Below, piece after piece: positions 17,612 to 26,355 of a stretch of 36,508 bases of DNA. This DNA comes from Mesorhizobium sp. B2-4-15 (lineage in GTDB: Bacteria; Pseudomonadota; Alphaproteobacteria; Rhizobiales; Rhizobiaceae). A program made the position numbers and the translations under genes. The notes below the pieces were generated by a model. That model was not told where the DNA came from. It made no database searches and saw nothing but the letters and a program-made list of their open reading frames with translations. The stretch lies in the NCBI RefSeq assembly GCF_006658505.1, contig NZ_VFUZ01000042.1, positions 1 through 36,508 on the forward strand. Direction: 5' to 3'. Numbering within the stretch: the stretch's first letter is position 1; each line of letters begins with the position of its first letter.

Positions 17612-18241
17612 CTAGATCACGCCCGACATGTCGGAGAAGGCCATTGCCTTGCGCAGCAGCTCGGCGAAGCGCTCGCCGGCCGCCTCGCGCGGACCGCTGT
17701 TGTCGATCGTGGTGACGCCGGGACCGGACAAGGTCACATTGGCGCTGCGCGCCAGCCGGGCCAGCACTTCGCCGCGCGATTCGCGGCCGCGCATTGCCAG
17801 CCGCTCGGCCAGCACGTCGGGCGAAGCGGTGATCTCGACAATGGCCAGATTGGCATAGCGCTCGCGCAGGGAGGGGATAATCGCGCGCGACACGTTCGCC
17901 ACCGCGACATGGCCATTGGCAACCGACCAGTCGACATCGGCGGGCAGGCCATAGCGCAGGCCATGCGCCTCCCAGGAGATGGCGAAGGCGCCGTCGGCCT
18001 CGGCCTCGACAAAGGCGGCATCGGCCAGCGTATCGTGATCCTCGCTCGCGGCATCGCTGGGCCTGGTGATGACACGGCGCACGAACTCCAGCCGGCTCTC
18101 GTCGGCAAAAAGCGCGCGGGCGTAGCCGATCACCGTGTCCTTGCCGGCGCCGCTTGGGCCTACGACCGCTACAAACACGCCATGGCGGATCGGGAACGTT
18201 TCGGCGGACAACTCACGCTCGATCAAGGCCGACACCATCAT
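17612..18241 (-). CDS. phnN: ribose 1,5-bisphosphate phosphokinase PhnN
   Basis: A 209-residue, guanylate-kinase-like P-loop enzyme: Walker A GPSGAGKDT (28-36), then RRVITRPSDAASEDHDTL, AISWEAHGLRYGLP and VANVSRAIIPSLRERY. This is the PhnN arrangement; the enzyme phosphorylates ribose 1,5-bisphosphate to PRPP, the last step that returns carbon from C-P lyase action to nucleotide metabolism. Its start (ATG 18241, with a second ATG at 18238) overlaps the phnM stop, so it is the last gene of the phnM-phnN pair and is followed by a terminator. About 190 residues are usual; here a few extra N-terminal residues are present. Confidence 0.92.
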   Translation of the reverse strand: MMVSALIERELSAETFPIRHGVFVAVVGPSGAGKDTVIGYARALFADESRLEFVRRVITRPSDAASEDHDTLADAAFVEAEADGAFAISWEAHGLRYGLPADVDWSVANGHVAVANVSRAIIPSLRERYANLAIVEITASPDVLAERLAMRGRESRGEVLARLARSANVTLSGPGVTTIDNSGPREAAGERFAELLRKAMAFSDMSGVI

Positions 18242-19377
18242 GCGACCCGGCGCCCCTGCCGCCAGACGGTGCGCACGACCGGAACATGATCGTCGACGCG
18301 CACGCGCACCAGATCGGCGCGGCGGCCCTGTTCGATGATGCCGCGATCGGTCAGGCCGATCGCTTCGGCCGGGTTTTTCGAAACCATGGCGACTGCTTGC
18401 GGCAGCGAAATGCCTTCGACCATGTCGCCGAGGAAGAAGGCGGACTGGATCAGGCTGAAGGGGATGTAGTCGGATGACAGGATGTCGAGCAGGCCGTTGC
18501 CGGCCAGCGTGCGCGCCGAGACATTGCCCGAATGCGAGCCGCCGCGCATGACGTTGGGCGCGCCCATCAGCACGCCGAGTCCGGCGGCCTTCGAAGCCCG
18601 CGCCGCTTCCTCGGTGGTCGGGAACTCGGCGACCCGCACGCCTTGCTCGATCGCCTCCTCGACATGGCCCGTCGTGGCATCGTCATGGCTGGCCAGGACA
18701 ATGCCGCGCTCATGGCAGGCGGCCGCGATGAAGGCGCGGTTTGGGCCGGAATTGCGTGCCGATTCGCCCATCCGCTTCTCGCAGAATTTCTGGAAGTCCT
18801 GGTCGCTCAGCTTCAGCTTGCGCTGATAATAATAGGCATAGGTCTCGAGATTGACGAACTGGCGCTGGCCCGGCGCATGGTCCATCAGCGACGCCAGCTT
18901 GACCCGCTCGTCCTCATCGAAATTGGCGAAGGCCCGCAGGCAGTCCGGCGCCGAAACTTCGCAGCGCAGATGGATAAAGTGGTCGGCGCGCAGCCGGTCT
19001 TCCCGCACGCTGTCCTCGATTGCATCGGCGAGCTTGCGGATGTCGTCCGAGGTCAGGTCGGCGTCCTCATCCATGCCGACGCGAAGCGCGTCGAGCACGG
19101 TGGTGATGCCGGCGGTCGCCACCTGTGCGTCATGGGCGAGCACGGCGGCGATCGGATTCCAGCGCACCTTCGGCCGCGGCGCGTAATGGCCTTCGAGATG
19201 GTCGGTATGCAGTTCGACCAGTCCCGGAATGATATAGTCGCCGCCCATGTCGTCGCCGGTTCGGGCGGCACCCGCGTCAATGCCGGCGATAAAGCCGTCA
19301 CGCAGCACCAGCGAACCCTCGACGATCTCGTCGGCAAGCACAATGCGGGCGTTGGAAAGAACAATCTCGGCAGTCAT
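18238..19377 (-). CDS. phnM: PhnM, alpha-D-ribose 1-methylphosphonate 5-triphosphate diphosphatase
   Basis: A 379-residue amidohydrolase-superfamily enzyme. It removes pyrophosphate from the 5-triphosphate of ribose-1-phosphonate in the C-P lyase pathway. Visible marks are the metal-binding motif GLVELHTDHLEGHYAPRP (near residue 55, the PhnM hallmark), VLAHDAQVATAGITTVLDALRVG, LASHDDATTGHVEEA, GAPNVMRGGSHSGN and SSDYIPFSLIQSAF. The ATG at 19377 (MTAEIVLSN) is where homology should begin; a longer frame opens at 19413 but has no better ribosome site. It follows the DUF1045 gene by 47 bases and overlaps phnN. The C-P lyase core (phnGHIJKL) must lie elsewhere in the genome. Confidence 0.93.
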   Translation of the reverse strand: MTAEIVLSNARIVLADEIVEGSLVLRDGFIAGIDAGAARTGDDMGGDYIIPGLVELHTDHLEGHYAPRPKVRWNPIAAVLAHDAQVATAGITTVLDALRVGMDEDADLTSDDIRKLADAIEDSVREDRLRADHFIHLRCEVSAPDCLRAFANFDEDERVKLASLMDHAPGQRQFVNLETYAYYYQRKLKLSDQDFQKFCEKRMGESARNSGPNRAFIAAACHERGIVLASHDDATTGHVEEAIEQGVRVAEFPTTEEAARASKAAGLGVLMGAPNVMRGGSHSGNVSARTLAGNGLLDILSSDYIPFSLIQSAFFLGDMVEGISLPQAVAMVSKNPAEAIGLTDRGIIEQGRRADLVRVRVDDHVPVVRTVWRQGRRVA

Positions 19378-19424
19378 TTCAGGTAGTCCTCGGTTATTTC
19401 CGGCTGGAGCCATTCCGCAGTCGG

Positions 19425-20132
19425 TCAGGCGGATTTTCTGGCTGGGCGGTGTCCCAGCGCATGCTGGGAAAGCACCAGGAATGGCGCACCCGGTTCAGGT
19501 TCGACAAACAACGTCACCGCGTTCACCAGCACCGGCTGCCGTAGCACATCCGCGAACAGGCTGTCGATTGCCGCGCGCAGACGAGGGCTTTCCTGTGCCC
19601 CGGCCCGCCCGGACAGCGTCATGTGGAAGCGGAAGGTCTCGAAGACATAGGGGTAACCCCACTGGCACAGGTTGCGGAACTCTGCCGGCTTCAGCGAATC
19701 CGGGCTGCGCCGTTCGATCTCGGCTTCGGTCAGCGGCGCGCGGAACCGGTCGAAATCGCGCACGACGTCATCGGCGAAGCGGTTGAGCGGCGGCAGTGGA
19801 CCTTCCGGCACCAGCGCGAAAAAGCTGTCGATCTGGCTGACGACGAGACGCGGGATCGTCACCACCGGCGTCGCCTCGGCAAAATGGTCGAGTGCCGCGC
19901 GCAGCGAGTTTTCCGTCTCGTTCACCGCCAGGCGGAAGGGGGCTTTCAGCGTCGCGTGGAAGCCATAGCGGCGCGCCGAAGCGGTGTGGAAGGCAACTTC
20001 CGCCGCCGACAGGTCGGCCACCGCTTCAACCGGCCTTGTCGCCGCGCCGAACGGGTCGCGGCCCAGCCAGTTGGCGGCGATCCGCGCCAGCGGTTCGTCC
20101 TGCCGGGGGGTGAAATAGATGGCATAACGCAT
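19425..20132 (-). CDS. DUF1045 / TIGR03223 phosphonate-metabolism 2H-type protein
   Basis: A 235-residue protein that matches the family found with C-P lyase genes. It has two H-x-T/S-L motifs of the 2H phosphoesterase superfamily: YGFHATLKAPF near residue 58 and FRFHMTLSG near 168, and it opens with RYAIYFTPRQDEPL. 2H enzymes open cyclic phosphates, so it may do the job of PhnP (hydrolysis of 5-phosphoribosyl 1,2-cyclic phosphate) in alphaproteobacteria. That role is inferred. It is the first gene of the DUF1045-phnM-phnN operon. The upstream spacer 20133-20285 was checked for a Pho box without a convincing one being found. Confidence 0.88.
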   Translation of the reverse strand: MRYAIYFTPRQDEPLARIAANWLGRDPFGAATRPVEAVADLSAAEVAFHTASARRYGFHATLKAPFRLAVNETENSLRAALDHFAEATPVVTIPRLVVSQIDSFFALVPEGPLPPLNRFADDVVRDFDRFRAPLTEAEIERRSPDSLKPAEFRNLCQWGYPYVFETFRFHMTLSGRAGAQESPRLRAAIDSLFADVLRQPVLVNAVTLFVEPEPGAPFLVLSQHALGHRPARKSA

Positions 20133-20285
20133 GGGAAGTCCTCGTCAGATCCGTTGCCATAGGTGATTTCCATGACGGATTGACGAAGCTTTGAAGGGTT
20201 TTTCGAAGGCAAATCGACCCACCGGGTCTTTAGCCGACGATTTTTCCAAGCTGGACCAATAACTTCAGCCGAAAACCCGGAAGGG

Positions 20286-21098
20286 TCAGGCCTTCATCAA
20301 CCATTCGTGCTCGGGGGCATTGTGGAATTTCCACGTCCGCTTCGGTCCGGCCATGACGTTGAGATAGTAGAGGTCGTAGCCGTGGCAGGCGGCGCAGGGG
20401 TGATAGCCCTTGGGCACCAGCACCACGTCGCCATCCTCGATCGCCATCGCTTCATCCAGCGCGCGATGCCCATTCTTGTCGGCGTCGGTATAGACGCGCT
20501 GGAAGGCAAAGCCCTGCGGCGGGTTGAGGCGGTGATAGTAGGTTTCCTCGAGATAGGATTCGGCGGGCAGATTGTCCTGGTCATGCTTGTGCGGCGGATA
20601 GCTCGACGTATGGCCACCGGGCGTGATGACCTCGACTACAAGCAAGGAATCGGCCGGCTTACCTTCCGGCAGGATGTTGGAGACGTAGCGCGTGTTGGTG
20701 CCTTTGCCGCGCACCTCCTGGCCGAGATCGTCCGGCCCGATCACCCGAACCGGCAAACCGCCGCCCAATCCCGGGGCCGAGCAGACCGCGAGTTCCAGCT
20801 CGGTATCGGCCATTACCGACCAGTCCGATCCCTCGGGCACATAGACCGACCACGGCTTGCCCTCGAACGGCGACATCCGTTCGCCAAGCAGGCCAAGCTC
20901 CTTGCCATCGGCGGTGGCGGTGCCCTTGCCGGTCACGAACACCAGGCAGACCTCGCGATCGGCCGTTTTGCCCGAGGCGCTTTCGCCGGGCTTCAGCCGA
21001 TGCAGGTCGAAACCGACATACGTCCAGCCGGCGCTTTTCGGCGTCACATGGGCGACGCGGCCATGGCCCTTGTCGGCTTTCACCAGCAGCTTCGACAT
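20286..21098 (-). CDS. iolB: 5-deoxy-glucuronate isomerase IolB
   Basis: A 270-residue cupin-type isomerase converting 5-deoxy-D-glucuronate to 2-deoxy-5-keto-D-gluconate in inositol breakdown. Typical IolB features: PKSAGWTYVGFDLHRLKPGES near the start, VEVITPGGHTSSYPPHKHD with metal-ligand histidines (near 165), YLEETYYHRLNPPQGFAFQRVYT and DGDVVLVPKGYHPCAACHGYDLYYLNVMAGP. The ATG at 21098 has AAAGGAG upstream; the longer frame to 21287 runs through the next gene and is rejected. It is the last gene of the iol operon and starts 5 bases after the small membrane-protein gene. Confidence 0.95.
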   Translation of the reverse strand: MSKLLVKADKGHGRVAHVTPKSAGWTYVGFDLHRLKPGESASGKTADREVCLVFVTGKGTATADGKELGLLGERMSPFEGKPWSVYVPEGSDWSVMADTELELAVCSAPGLGGGLPVRVIGPDDLGQEVRGKGTNTRYVSNILPEGKPADSLLVVEVITPGGHTSSYPPHKHDQDNLPAESYLEETYYHRLNPPQGFAFQRVYTDADKNGHRALDEAMAIEDGDVVLVPKGYHPCAACHGYDLYYLNVMAGPKRTWKFHNAPEHEWLMKA

Positions 21099-21103
21099 CC
21101 CGC

Positions 21104-21322
21104 TCACTCCTTTGGTTCGGGCTCGGCCGTTGCCTTGCTCTCGTCGGCCGGCTTGTAGAGATAGAAGAACTGCCAGACGCCATAGCCGGCAAAACCGAGC
21201 GCGATGACACCCCAGAACGGCGTGCCGGTGGCGAACTCGACAATCGACCAGACGACGCAGACCGCGACGACCGCGACGCGCCGCCATAAGGGCCGGAAGA
21301 AGGGGTGCTCGGAATCTTTCAT
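21104..21322 (-). CDS. small membrane protein within the iol operon
   Basis: A 72-residue protein with two hydrophobic segments (VAVVAVCVVWSIVEFATG and GVIALGFAGYGVWQFFYLY) and a charged tail (PADESKATAEPEPKE). It sits between iolE and iolB in the same direction, 42 bases after iolE and 5 bases before iolB, and its end carries the iolB ribosome site. No known function is recognised. Its tight position suggests co-expression with inositol genes rather than a chance frame, and the hydrophobic pattern and codon use support real coding. It might be a general small membrane protein carried along. Confidence 0.7.
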   Translation of the reverse strand: MKDSEHPFFRPLWRRVAVVAVCVVWSIVEFATGTPFWGVIALGFAGYGVWQFFYLYKPADESKATAEPEPKE

Positions 21323-21364
21323 CAGGCCAATTTACAGCAACCCGCCTCGCGGGGAACCCTTGCG

Positions 21365-22282
21365 TCAGGCATTCGGAAAACCTTGCGTTTCGACCGTGTA
21401 GCCGGCAACCGTCATCACCCGCATCAATTCCTTGTGTCCGACCTGCGCCATCCTGAGCGGCGGGTTCTTCTTCGGATCCTGCTCGGCCTCGACCACGAAC
21501 CAGCCCTCATAACCATGGTCGGCGAAGCGCTGCACGATGGCGCCGAAATCCAGCGAGCCGTCGCCGGGCACCGTGAAGGCACCGAGCGCCACGGCGTCGA
21601 GGAAGGATTGCTTCGTGCGGTCGAGCTTGTCGATCACGTCCATGCGCACATCCTTCACGTGGACATGGCTGATGCGCTTGTGGTGATTGTCTATGGCGCG
21701 CAGCACATCGCCGCCGGCAAAGGCCAGGTGTCCGGCATCGAGCAGCAGCGGAATCCCTTCGCCGGAATGGCGCATGAAGGCATCCAGTTCCGGCTCGGTC
21801 TCGACCACCGCCGCCATGTGGTGGTGGTAGGACAGCGGCATGCCCTGTTCGGCACACCATTCGCCGAACTCGGTCAGGCGCCGGCCATAAGCCTTCATCT
21901 CGTCACCGGTGAGTTTCGGCTTGGTGGCAAGCGGCTTGGAACGATCGCCCTGGATCGAGCGGCCGACCTCGCCATAGACGATGCAGGGCGCATCGACCGC
22001 CTTGAACAGGTCGATCATCGGCTGGATGCGATCCTTGTTCTTGGCCATGTCCTCATCGACCAGCGTGCCCGAGAACCAGCCGCCGCACAGCGTCACGTCG
22101 GCCGCCTTCAGGATCGGCAGCATGACGGCGGGATCGTTGGGAAAACGCCGGCCCATTTCCATGCCGGTGAAGCCAGCCGAGCGCGACTGGCGCAGGCACT
22201 CCTCCAGCGACACATCATCGCTGAGTTCGGCAAGATCGTCGTTCCACCACGCAATGGGGGACATGCCCAGTTTGGCTTTCAA
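21365..22282 (-). CDS. iolE: inosose dehydratase IolE
   Basis: A 305-residue TIM-barrel (AP-endonuclease-like) enzyme that dehydrates 2-keto-myo-inositol to 3D-trihydroxycyclohexane-1,2-dione. Marks: GMSPIAWWNDDL at the start, LEECLRQSRSAGFTGMEMGRRFP, YHHHMAAVVETEPELD, LLLDAGHLAFAGGD, KRISHVHVKDVR and EGWFVVEAEQDP, which provide the metal-binding Glu, Asp, His and Glu. The start is TTG at 22282, chosen because GGAG lies 7 bases upstream; ATG 22264 would trim the first strand and has no such site. It follows iolD at 172 bases, a gap filled by a palindromic repeat element. Confidence 0.95.
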   Translation of the reverse strand: MKAKLGMSPIAWWNDDLAELSDDVSLEECLRQSRSAGFTGMEMGRRFPNDPAVMLPILKAADVTLCGGWFSGTLVDEDMAKNKDRIQPMIDLFKAVDAPCIVYGEVGRSIQGDRSKPLATKPKLTGDEMKAYGRRLTEFGEWCAEQGMPLSYHHHMAAVVETEPELDAFMRHSGEGIPLLLDAGHLAFAGGDVLRAIDNHHKRISHVHVKDVRMDVIDKLDRTKQSFLDAVALGAFTVPGDGSLDFGAIVQRFADHGYEGWFVVEAEQDPKKNPPLRMAQVGHKELMRVMTVAGYTVETQGFPNA

Positions 22283-22326
22283 GTCGTCACTCCAGTTTCA
22301 AAACAGCTCATTCTTTGGCCGTCAGT

Positions 22327-22447
22327 GCCGCCCCTCATCCGCCTGCCGGCACCTTCTCCCCGTATAGGGAACGGGTAGAAGGGGCTGATCGCGACGCTGG
22401 CGACCTCTCCCCGTTCTTAGGGGGAGAGGGTAAGGGTGAGGGGCGGC
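22327..22447. repeat. RIME-like palindromic repeat inside the iol operon
   Basis: Outer arms GCCGCCCCTCA (22327-22337) and TGAGGGGCGGC (22437-22447) are perfectly inverted. Inside are two hairpins: CCTTCTCCCCG (22352-22362) with CGGGTAGAAGG (22372-22382, one mismatch), and CCTCTCCCC (22404-22412) with GGGGAGAGG (22421-22429). This nested form is that of rhizobial intergenic mosaic elements. It lies between iolD and iolE and will be transcribed as a long folded segment, which may process or stabilise the mRNA. Confidence 0.75.
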
Positions 22448-22454
22448 GCCGACA

Positions 22455-24305
22455 TTAGTCACCAACACTCTGCATCTGCCGCTTCTCGTCATAGGCCTTG
22501 CGCGCCGCGTTCACCTGCTGCCGCGCGGACACTTCCGGCACCGCTACGTCCCACCAGTGGCCGCCGGCATCGGTCGAGACCAGCGGGTCGGTGTCGATGA
22601 CCAGCACGGTGGTGCGGTCGTTCCCCCTGGCCTTCCGCAGCGCGTTTTCCAGCTCGGCGATCGACGGCACCTTCTCGGCAATCGCCCCCATGCTCGCCGC
22701 ATGCGCGGCAAAGTCGACATCGGGCACGATCTCGTGGCGCGAATCCTTCAGCAGATTGTTGAAATTGGCGCCGCCGGTTGCCATCTGCAGCCGGTTGATG
22801 CAGCCGAAACCCCTGTTGTCGAGCAGCACGATCGTCAGCTTCAGACCGAGCATCACTGACGTCGCGATCTCGGAATTGAGCATCAGGTAGGAGCCGTCGC
22901 CGATCATGACGACGACTTCCTCGCCCGGCTTGGCCATCTTGGCCCCAAGCCCGCCGGCAATCTCGTAGCCCATGGTCGAGAAACCATACTCGGCATGGTA
23001 GGAGCCGGGCGTGCCGGCCTGCCAGAGCTTGTGCAGTTCTCCCGGCAGGCCGCCGGCTGCGTGCAGCAAGGTCACGCCGGAGCCCATGGCCCGCTGCACG
23101 GCGCCGATCACCTGCGCGTCGGACGGGTAGGCGGCATTGGTCGACGCGGTCACCTTGGCGGCATCGGCCTGCCAGGCCTTCTTGCCCTTGGCCGCATTGT
23201 CGGTCCAGGCGGCGGGCGCCTTCCAGCCTTTCAGCGCGGCACCGAGTTCGGCGAGCCCCTCTGCCGCATCGGCGACCAGCGGCAGAGCGCGGTGCTTGCC
23301 GGCATCGAAAGGCTGCACGTTGAGCCCGATGATGGTCTTGCCGGAGTTCTTGAACAGCGCCCAAGAGCCCGTGGTGAAATCCTGCAGTCGCGTGCCGATG
23401 GCCAGCACCACATCGGCTTCCTCAGCCAGCCGATTGGCGGCCGAAGTGCCGGTGACGCCGACCGCCGCCATGTTGAGCGGATGACCGTCCGGCAGCGAGG
23501 ACTTGCCGCCTTGCGTCTCGCAGACCGGAATGCCGGCACCCCCGGCGAATTTGGCCAACTCATCCGAGGCCTGCGAATAGAGAACGCCACCACCGGCGAT
23601 GATCAGCGGCTTCTTGGCGCCCTTGAGTGCCGCGACGGCCGCGGCAAGCTCGCGGCGATCCGGACGCGGCCGACGCTGATGCCAGACCCGCTCGGCAAAA
23701 AAGCTCTCGGGATAGTTATAGGCCTCGGCCTGCACGTCCTGGCAGAGCGAAAGCGTCACCGGCCCGCAATCGGCCGGATCGGTCAGCACCTGCATGGCGC
23801 GGCTGAGCGCCGGGATGATCTGCTCGGGCCGGGTGATGCGGTCGAAATAGCGCGAGACCGGCCGGAAACAGTCGTTGACGGTCGCGGTGCCGTCGGAAAA
23901 GTCCTCGGCCTGCTGCAGCACCGGATCGGGAATGCGGTTGGCGAAAACATCGCCAGGCAGGAACAGAACCGGCAGGCGGTTGACATGGGCGAGTGCGGCC
24001 GCCGTCACCATGTTGAGCGCGCCCGGCCCGATCGAAGAGGTCGCGGCCATGAAGCGGCGGCGGAAATTGGCCTTGGCATAAGCGATCGCCGCATGCGCCA
24101 TCGCCTGTTCGTTGTGGGCGCGAAAAGTCGGCAAGTCGTCGCGCACCTGGTAGAGCGCCTCGCCGATGCCGGCGACATTGCCATGGCCGAAGATCGCCCA
24201 GACACCGCCGAAGATCGGCATTTTTTTTCCGTCGATCTCGGCCATCTGGCGGGACAGGAAGCGGGTCAACGCCTGCGCCATCGTCAGGCGGATTGTCTTG
24301 CTCAT
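22455..24305 (-). CDS. iolD: 3D-(3,5/4)-trihydroxycyclohexane-1,2-dione acylhydrolase IolD
   Basis: A 616-residue thiamine-diphosphate enzyme that opens the ring of the dione to 5-deoxy-glucuronate. Marks: the N-terminal PYR domain with FGGVWAIFGHGNVAGIGEALYQ and the later EQAMAHAAIAYAKA, the central domain, and a C-terminal PP domain with the ThDP-binding GDGSYLMLNSEIATSVMLGLKLTIVLLDN. ATG 24305 (MSKTIRLTMAQAL) is preceded by GGAGGAAAAGACC. It follows iolC by 34 bases. Length and motif order are normal for IolD. Confidence 0.95.
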   Translation of the reverse strand: MSKTIRLTMAQALTRFLSRQMAEIDGKKMPIFGGVWAIFGHGNVAGIGEALYQVRDDLPTFRAHNEQAMAHAAIAYAKANFRRRFMAATSSIGPGALNMVTAAALAHVNRLPVLFLPGDVFANRIPDPVLQQAEDFSDGTATVNDCFRPVSRYFDRITRPEQIIPALSRAMQVLTDPADCGPVTLSLCQDVQAEAYNYPESFFAERVWHQRRPRPDRRELAAAVAALKGAKKPLIIAGGGVLYSQASDELAKFAGGAGIPVCETQGGKSSLPDGHPLNMAAVGVTGTSAANRLAEEADVVLAIGTRLQDFTTGSWALFKNSGKTIIGLNVQPFDAGKHRALPLVADAAEGLAELGAALKGWKAPAAWTDNAAKGKKAWQADAAKVTASTNAAYPSDAQVIGAVQRAMGSGVTLLHAAGGLPGELHKLWQAGTPGSYHAEYGFSTMGYEIAGGLGAKMAKPGEEVVVMIGDGSYLMLNSEIATSVMLGLKLTIVLLDNRGFGCINRLQMATGGANFNNLLKDSRHEIVPDVDFAAHAASMGAIAEKVPSIAELENALRKARGNDRTTVLVIDTDPLVSTDAGGHWWDVAVPEVSARQQVNAARKAYDEKRQMQSVGD

Positions 24306-24339
24306 GGTCTTTTCCTCCGCAGTCCTTGTGCCGCGCCTG

Positions 24340-26274
24340 TTATGCTGCCTTGCGGCCACGCGCGGCAAGCCACGCTTCGGTCAGTTGCTCGAAGCGCGAC
24401 GCCATGTCGGCGACGGCCTCGTCATCGGACATCCTGCCGGCGAGCCACTCTTCGGCGGCGTGGACGAAGATGGTGCGGCCGACGGCAAAACCCTTGACGA
24501 TCGGCGCCTTGGCGGTGGCGGCGAAAGCCGCTTCCAACTCGTCCTGCGGCGCCTCGAGCCCAAGCAGCACGATGCCCCGGCACCAGGGATCATGTTTCAG
24601 GATGACAGCCTCGATCCTGGCCCAGGCGCCGGCCGACGCCTGCGGCTCGAGCTTCCACCAGTCAGGCTTGATGCCAAGCGCGTAAAGCTCTTCCAGCGCG
24701 CGTGGGATTGTGGTGTCGTCGAGCTTGCCGTGCTTGCCGGCGATGATCTCGATGAGCAGTTCCCGGCCCACCTTGCGCGCGGCCTCGAACAGCGCGCGCA
24801 GCTTTTGCTGTTGTTCTTCCTTCAAGGCCGCCGGATCGTCGGGATGGTAGAAGCACAGGCATTTGATGCAGTGATCGACAGGCCATTCGGCAAGCTGCGA
24901 GCCGATGTCCTGCGAGAACTCGAAGCGCAGCGGTCGTGATCCCGGAAGTTCCACCGGGCGTCCAAGCCAGGCGAAAGGATGGCGGGCGAATTCGAACATC
25001 GCCTCGCGGCCATGTTTCTCGTCGATCAGCATGCCGTAGCCATCACGGCCGGCGGCGACCTTTGCCGCCGCCTGGACCGCCAGTACCTTGAAATCGCGGA
25101 TGCGCGCAGGATCGGCGCCGGCCTTGGCCGCGACATCCTCGAGCTGCACGCGGTGGTCGCAGGCGAGCGCCATCAGCGAAGGGATGTCGCGCCGGCGCGT
25201 GGTCGCCCAATGGATGTGGTTGATCGCCTCGTCCTTGCGCAGGGCACGATGCTTGCTGCTATTCTTGAGGAAGAACTGCAGCTCCTCGAAGGTTGGATAT
25301 TCCGGTGCGCACAGCAGCCGCGAGACGGCGAAGGCGCCGCAGGCATTGGCCCAGGTCGCCGCTGTTGCAAGGCTCTCGCCGCCAAGCCAGCCGCGCAGCA
25401 AGCCGGACATGAAGGCGTCGCCGGCGCCCAGCACATTGTAGATCTCGATCGGGAAACCCTTGCCGACGACGCCATCCTCGAGATCGTCGCTGATCGGCCC
25501 GTCATAGACGATGCAGCCCATGGCGCCGCGCTTGAGCACGATGGTGGCCGGCGATAGCGAGCGGATCGTCTTCAGCGCGCTCAGGCAGTCGTCGGCGCCC
25601 GAGGCGATCATGATCTCTTCCTCGGTGCCGACGATAAGGTCGCAATCGGGAAGCACCGTCTTCAACTGGGCCGAGACCCGGTCCGACTTCACATAACGCT
25701 CGAAGCCCTCGGCATGGCCGGCAAGCCCCCACAAATTCGGGCGATAGTCGATGTCGAAGACAACCTTGCCACCCTTGGCCTTCATGATGCGGATCGCCTT
25801 GCGCTGGGCGGCGTCGCTGTTGGGGCGCGAAAAATGCGTGCCGGTGACGACGATGGCGCGCGCCGAGGCGATGAAGGCCTCATCGATGTCTTCCGGCGCC
25901 AGCGCCATGTCGGCGCAGTCGGTGCGGTAGAAGATCATCGGCGAAACGCCTTCGCTCTCGACCGACAGCAGCACCAGCGCGGTCAGCCGTTCCTTGTCGG
26001 TTTTGAGGCCTTCGACGGAAACGCCTTCGCGCTTCAGCTGTTCACGGATGAAGCGGCCCATCTGCTCGTCGCCGACGCGGGTCAGCAGCGCCGAACGCAG
26101 GCCGAGCCGCGCTGTGCCGACCGAGATGTTGGCCGGGCAGCCGCCGACCGACTTGGCGAACGAAGTGATGTCTTCCAGCCGCGAGCCGATCTGCTGGCCA
26201 TAGAGGTCGACGGAAGCACGACCGATGGTGATGACGTCGAGCGGCGCCTGTTTCGCGTCCACGGCTTCGCTCAT
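24340..26274 (-). CDS. iolC: 5-dehydro-2-deoxygluconokinase IolC fused to DUF2090 domain
   Basis: A 644-residue two-domain protein. Residues about 12-335 are a PfkB-type sugar kinase (VITIGRASVDLYG, SVGGCPANISVGTARLG, VFDIDYRPNLWG, catalytic GAGDAF at 283-288). It phosphorylates 2-deoxy-5-keto-gluconate. From about 350 to the end is a DUF2090 domain (MALACDHRVQLEDVAA..., GYGMLIDEKHG, IKCLCFYHPDDP, LLIEIIAGKHG, GRTIFVHAAEEWLAGRM), a TIM-barrel aldolase-like fold. By position it may cleave the phosphorylated product, the IolJ step, though this is not proved. The fused form is common in proteobacteria. ATG 26274 has GGGAGG 6 bases upstream. It is the first gene of the iolC-D-E-B run, behind two IolR-like sites. 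Confidence 0.95.
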   Translation of the reverse strand: MSEAVDAKQAPLDVITIGRASVDLYGQQIGSRLEDITSFAKSVGGCPANISVGTARLGLRSALLTRVGDEQMGRFIREQLKREGVSVEGLKTDKERLTALVLLSVESEGVSPMIFYRTDCADMALAPEDIDEAFIASARAIVVTGTHFSRPNSDAAQRKAIRIMKAKGGKVVFDIDYRPNLWGLAGHAEGFERYVKSDRVSAQLKTVLPDCDLIVGTEEEIMIASGADDCLSALKTIRSLSPATIVLKRGAMGCIVYDGPISDDLEDGVVGKGFPIEIYNVLGAGDAFMSGLLRGWLGGESLATAATWANACGAFAVSRLLCAPEYPTFEELQFFLKNSSKHRALRKDEAINHIHWATTRRRDIPSLMALACDHRVQLEDVAAKAGADPARIRDFKVLAVQAAAKVAAGRDGYGMLIDEKHGREAMFEFARHPFAWLGRPVELPGSRPLRFEFSQDIGSQLAEWPVDHCIKCLCFYHPDDPAALKEEQQQKLRALFEAARKVGRELLIEIIAGKHGKLDDTTIPRALEELYALGIKPDWWKLEPQASAGAWARIEAVILKHDPWCRGIVLLGLEAPQDELEAAFAATAKAPIVKGFAVGRTIFVHAAEEWLAGRMSDDEAVADMASRFEQLTEAWLAARGRKAA

Positions 26275-26355
26275 TGGAACCTCCCGTCAGTCTCGTTGTC
26301 ATGAACAACATTGCTTGGGTAACACGCGCGAGCGGCAGCGTGGCGCCGGCAATAT

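Noticed and set aside
20133..20285. Possible Pho box upstream of the DUF1045-phnM-phnN operon
   Set aside because: CGTCAAT and CCGTCAT occur 8 bases apart on the minus strand, but the 11-base repeat spacing of a Pho box is not met.
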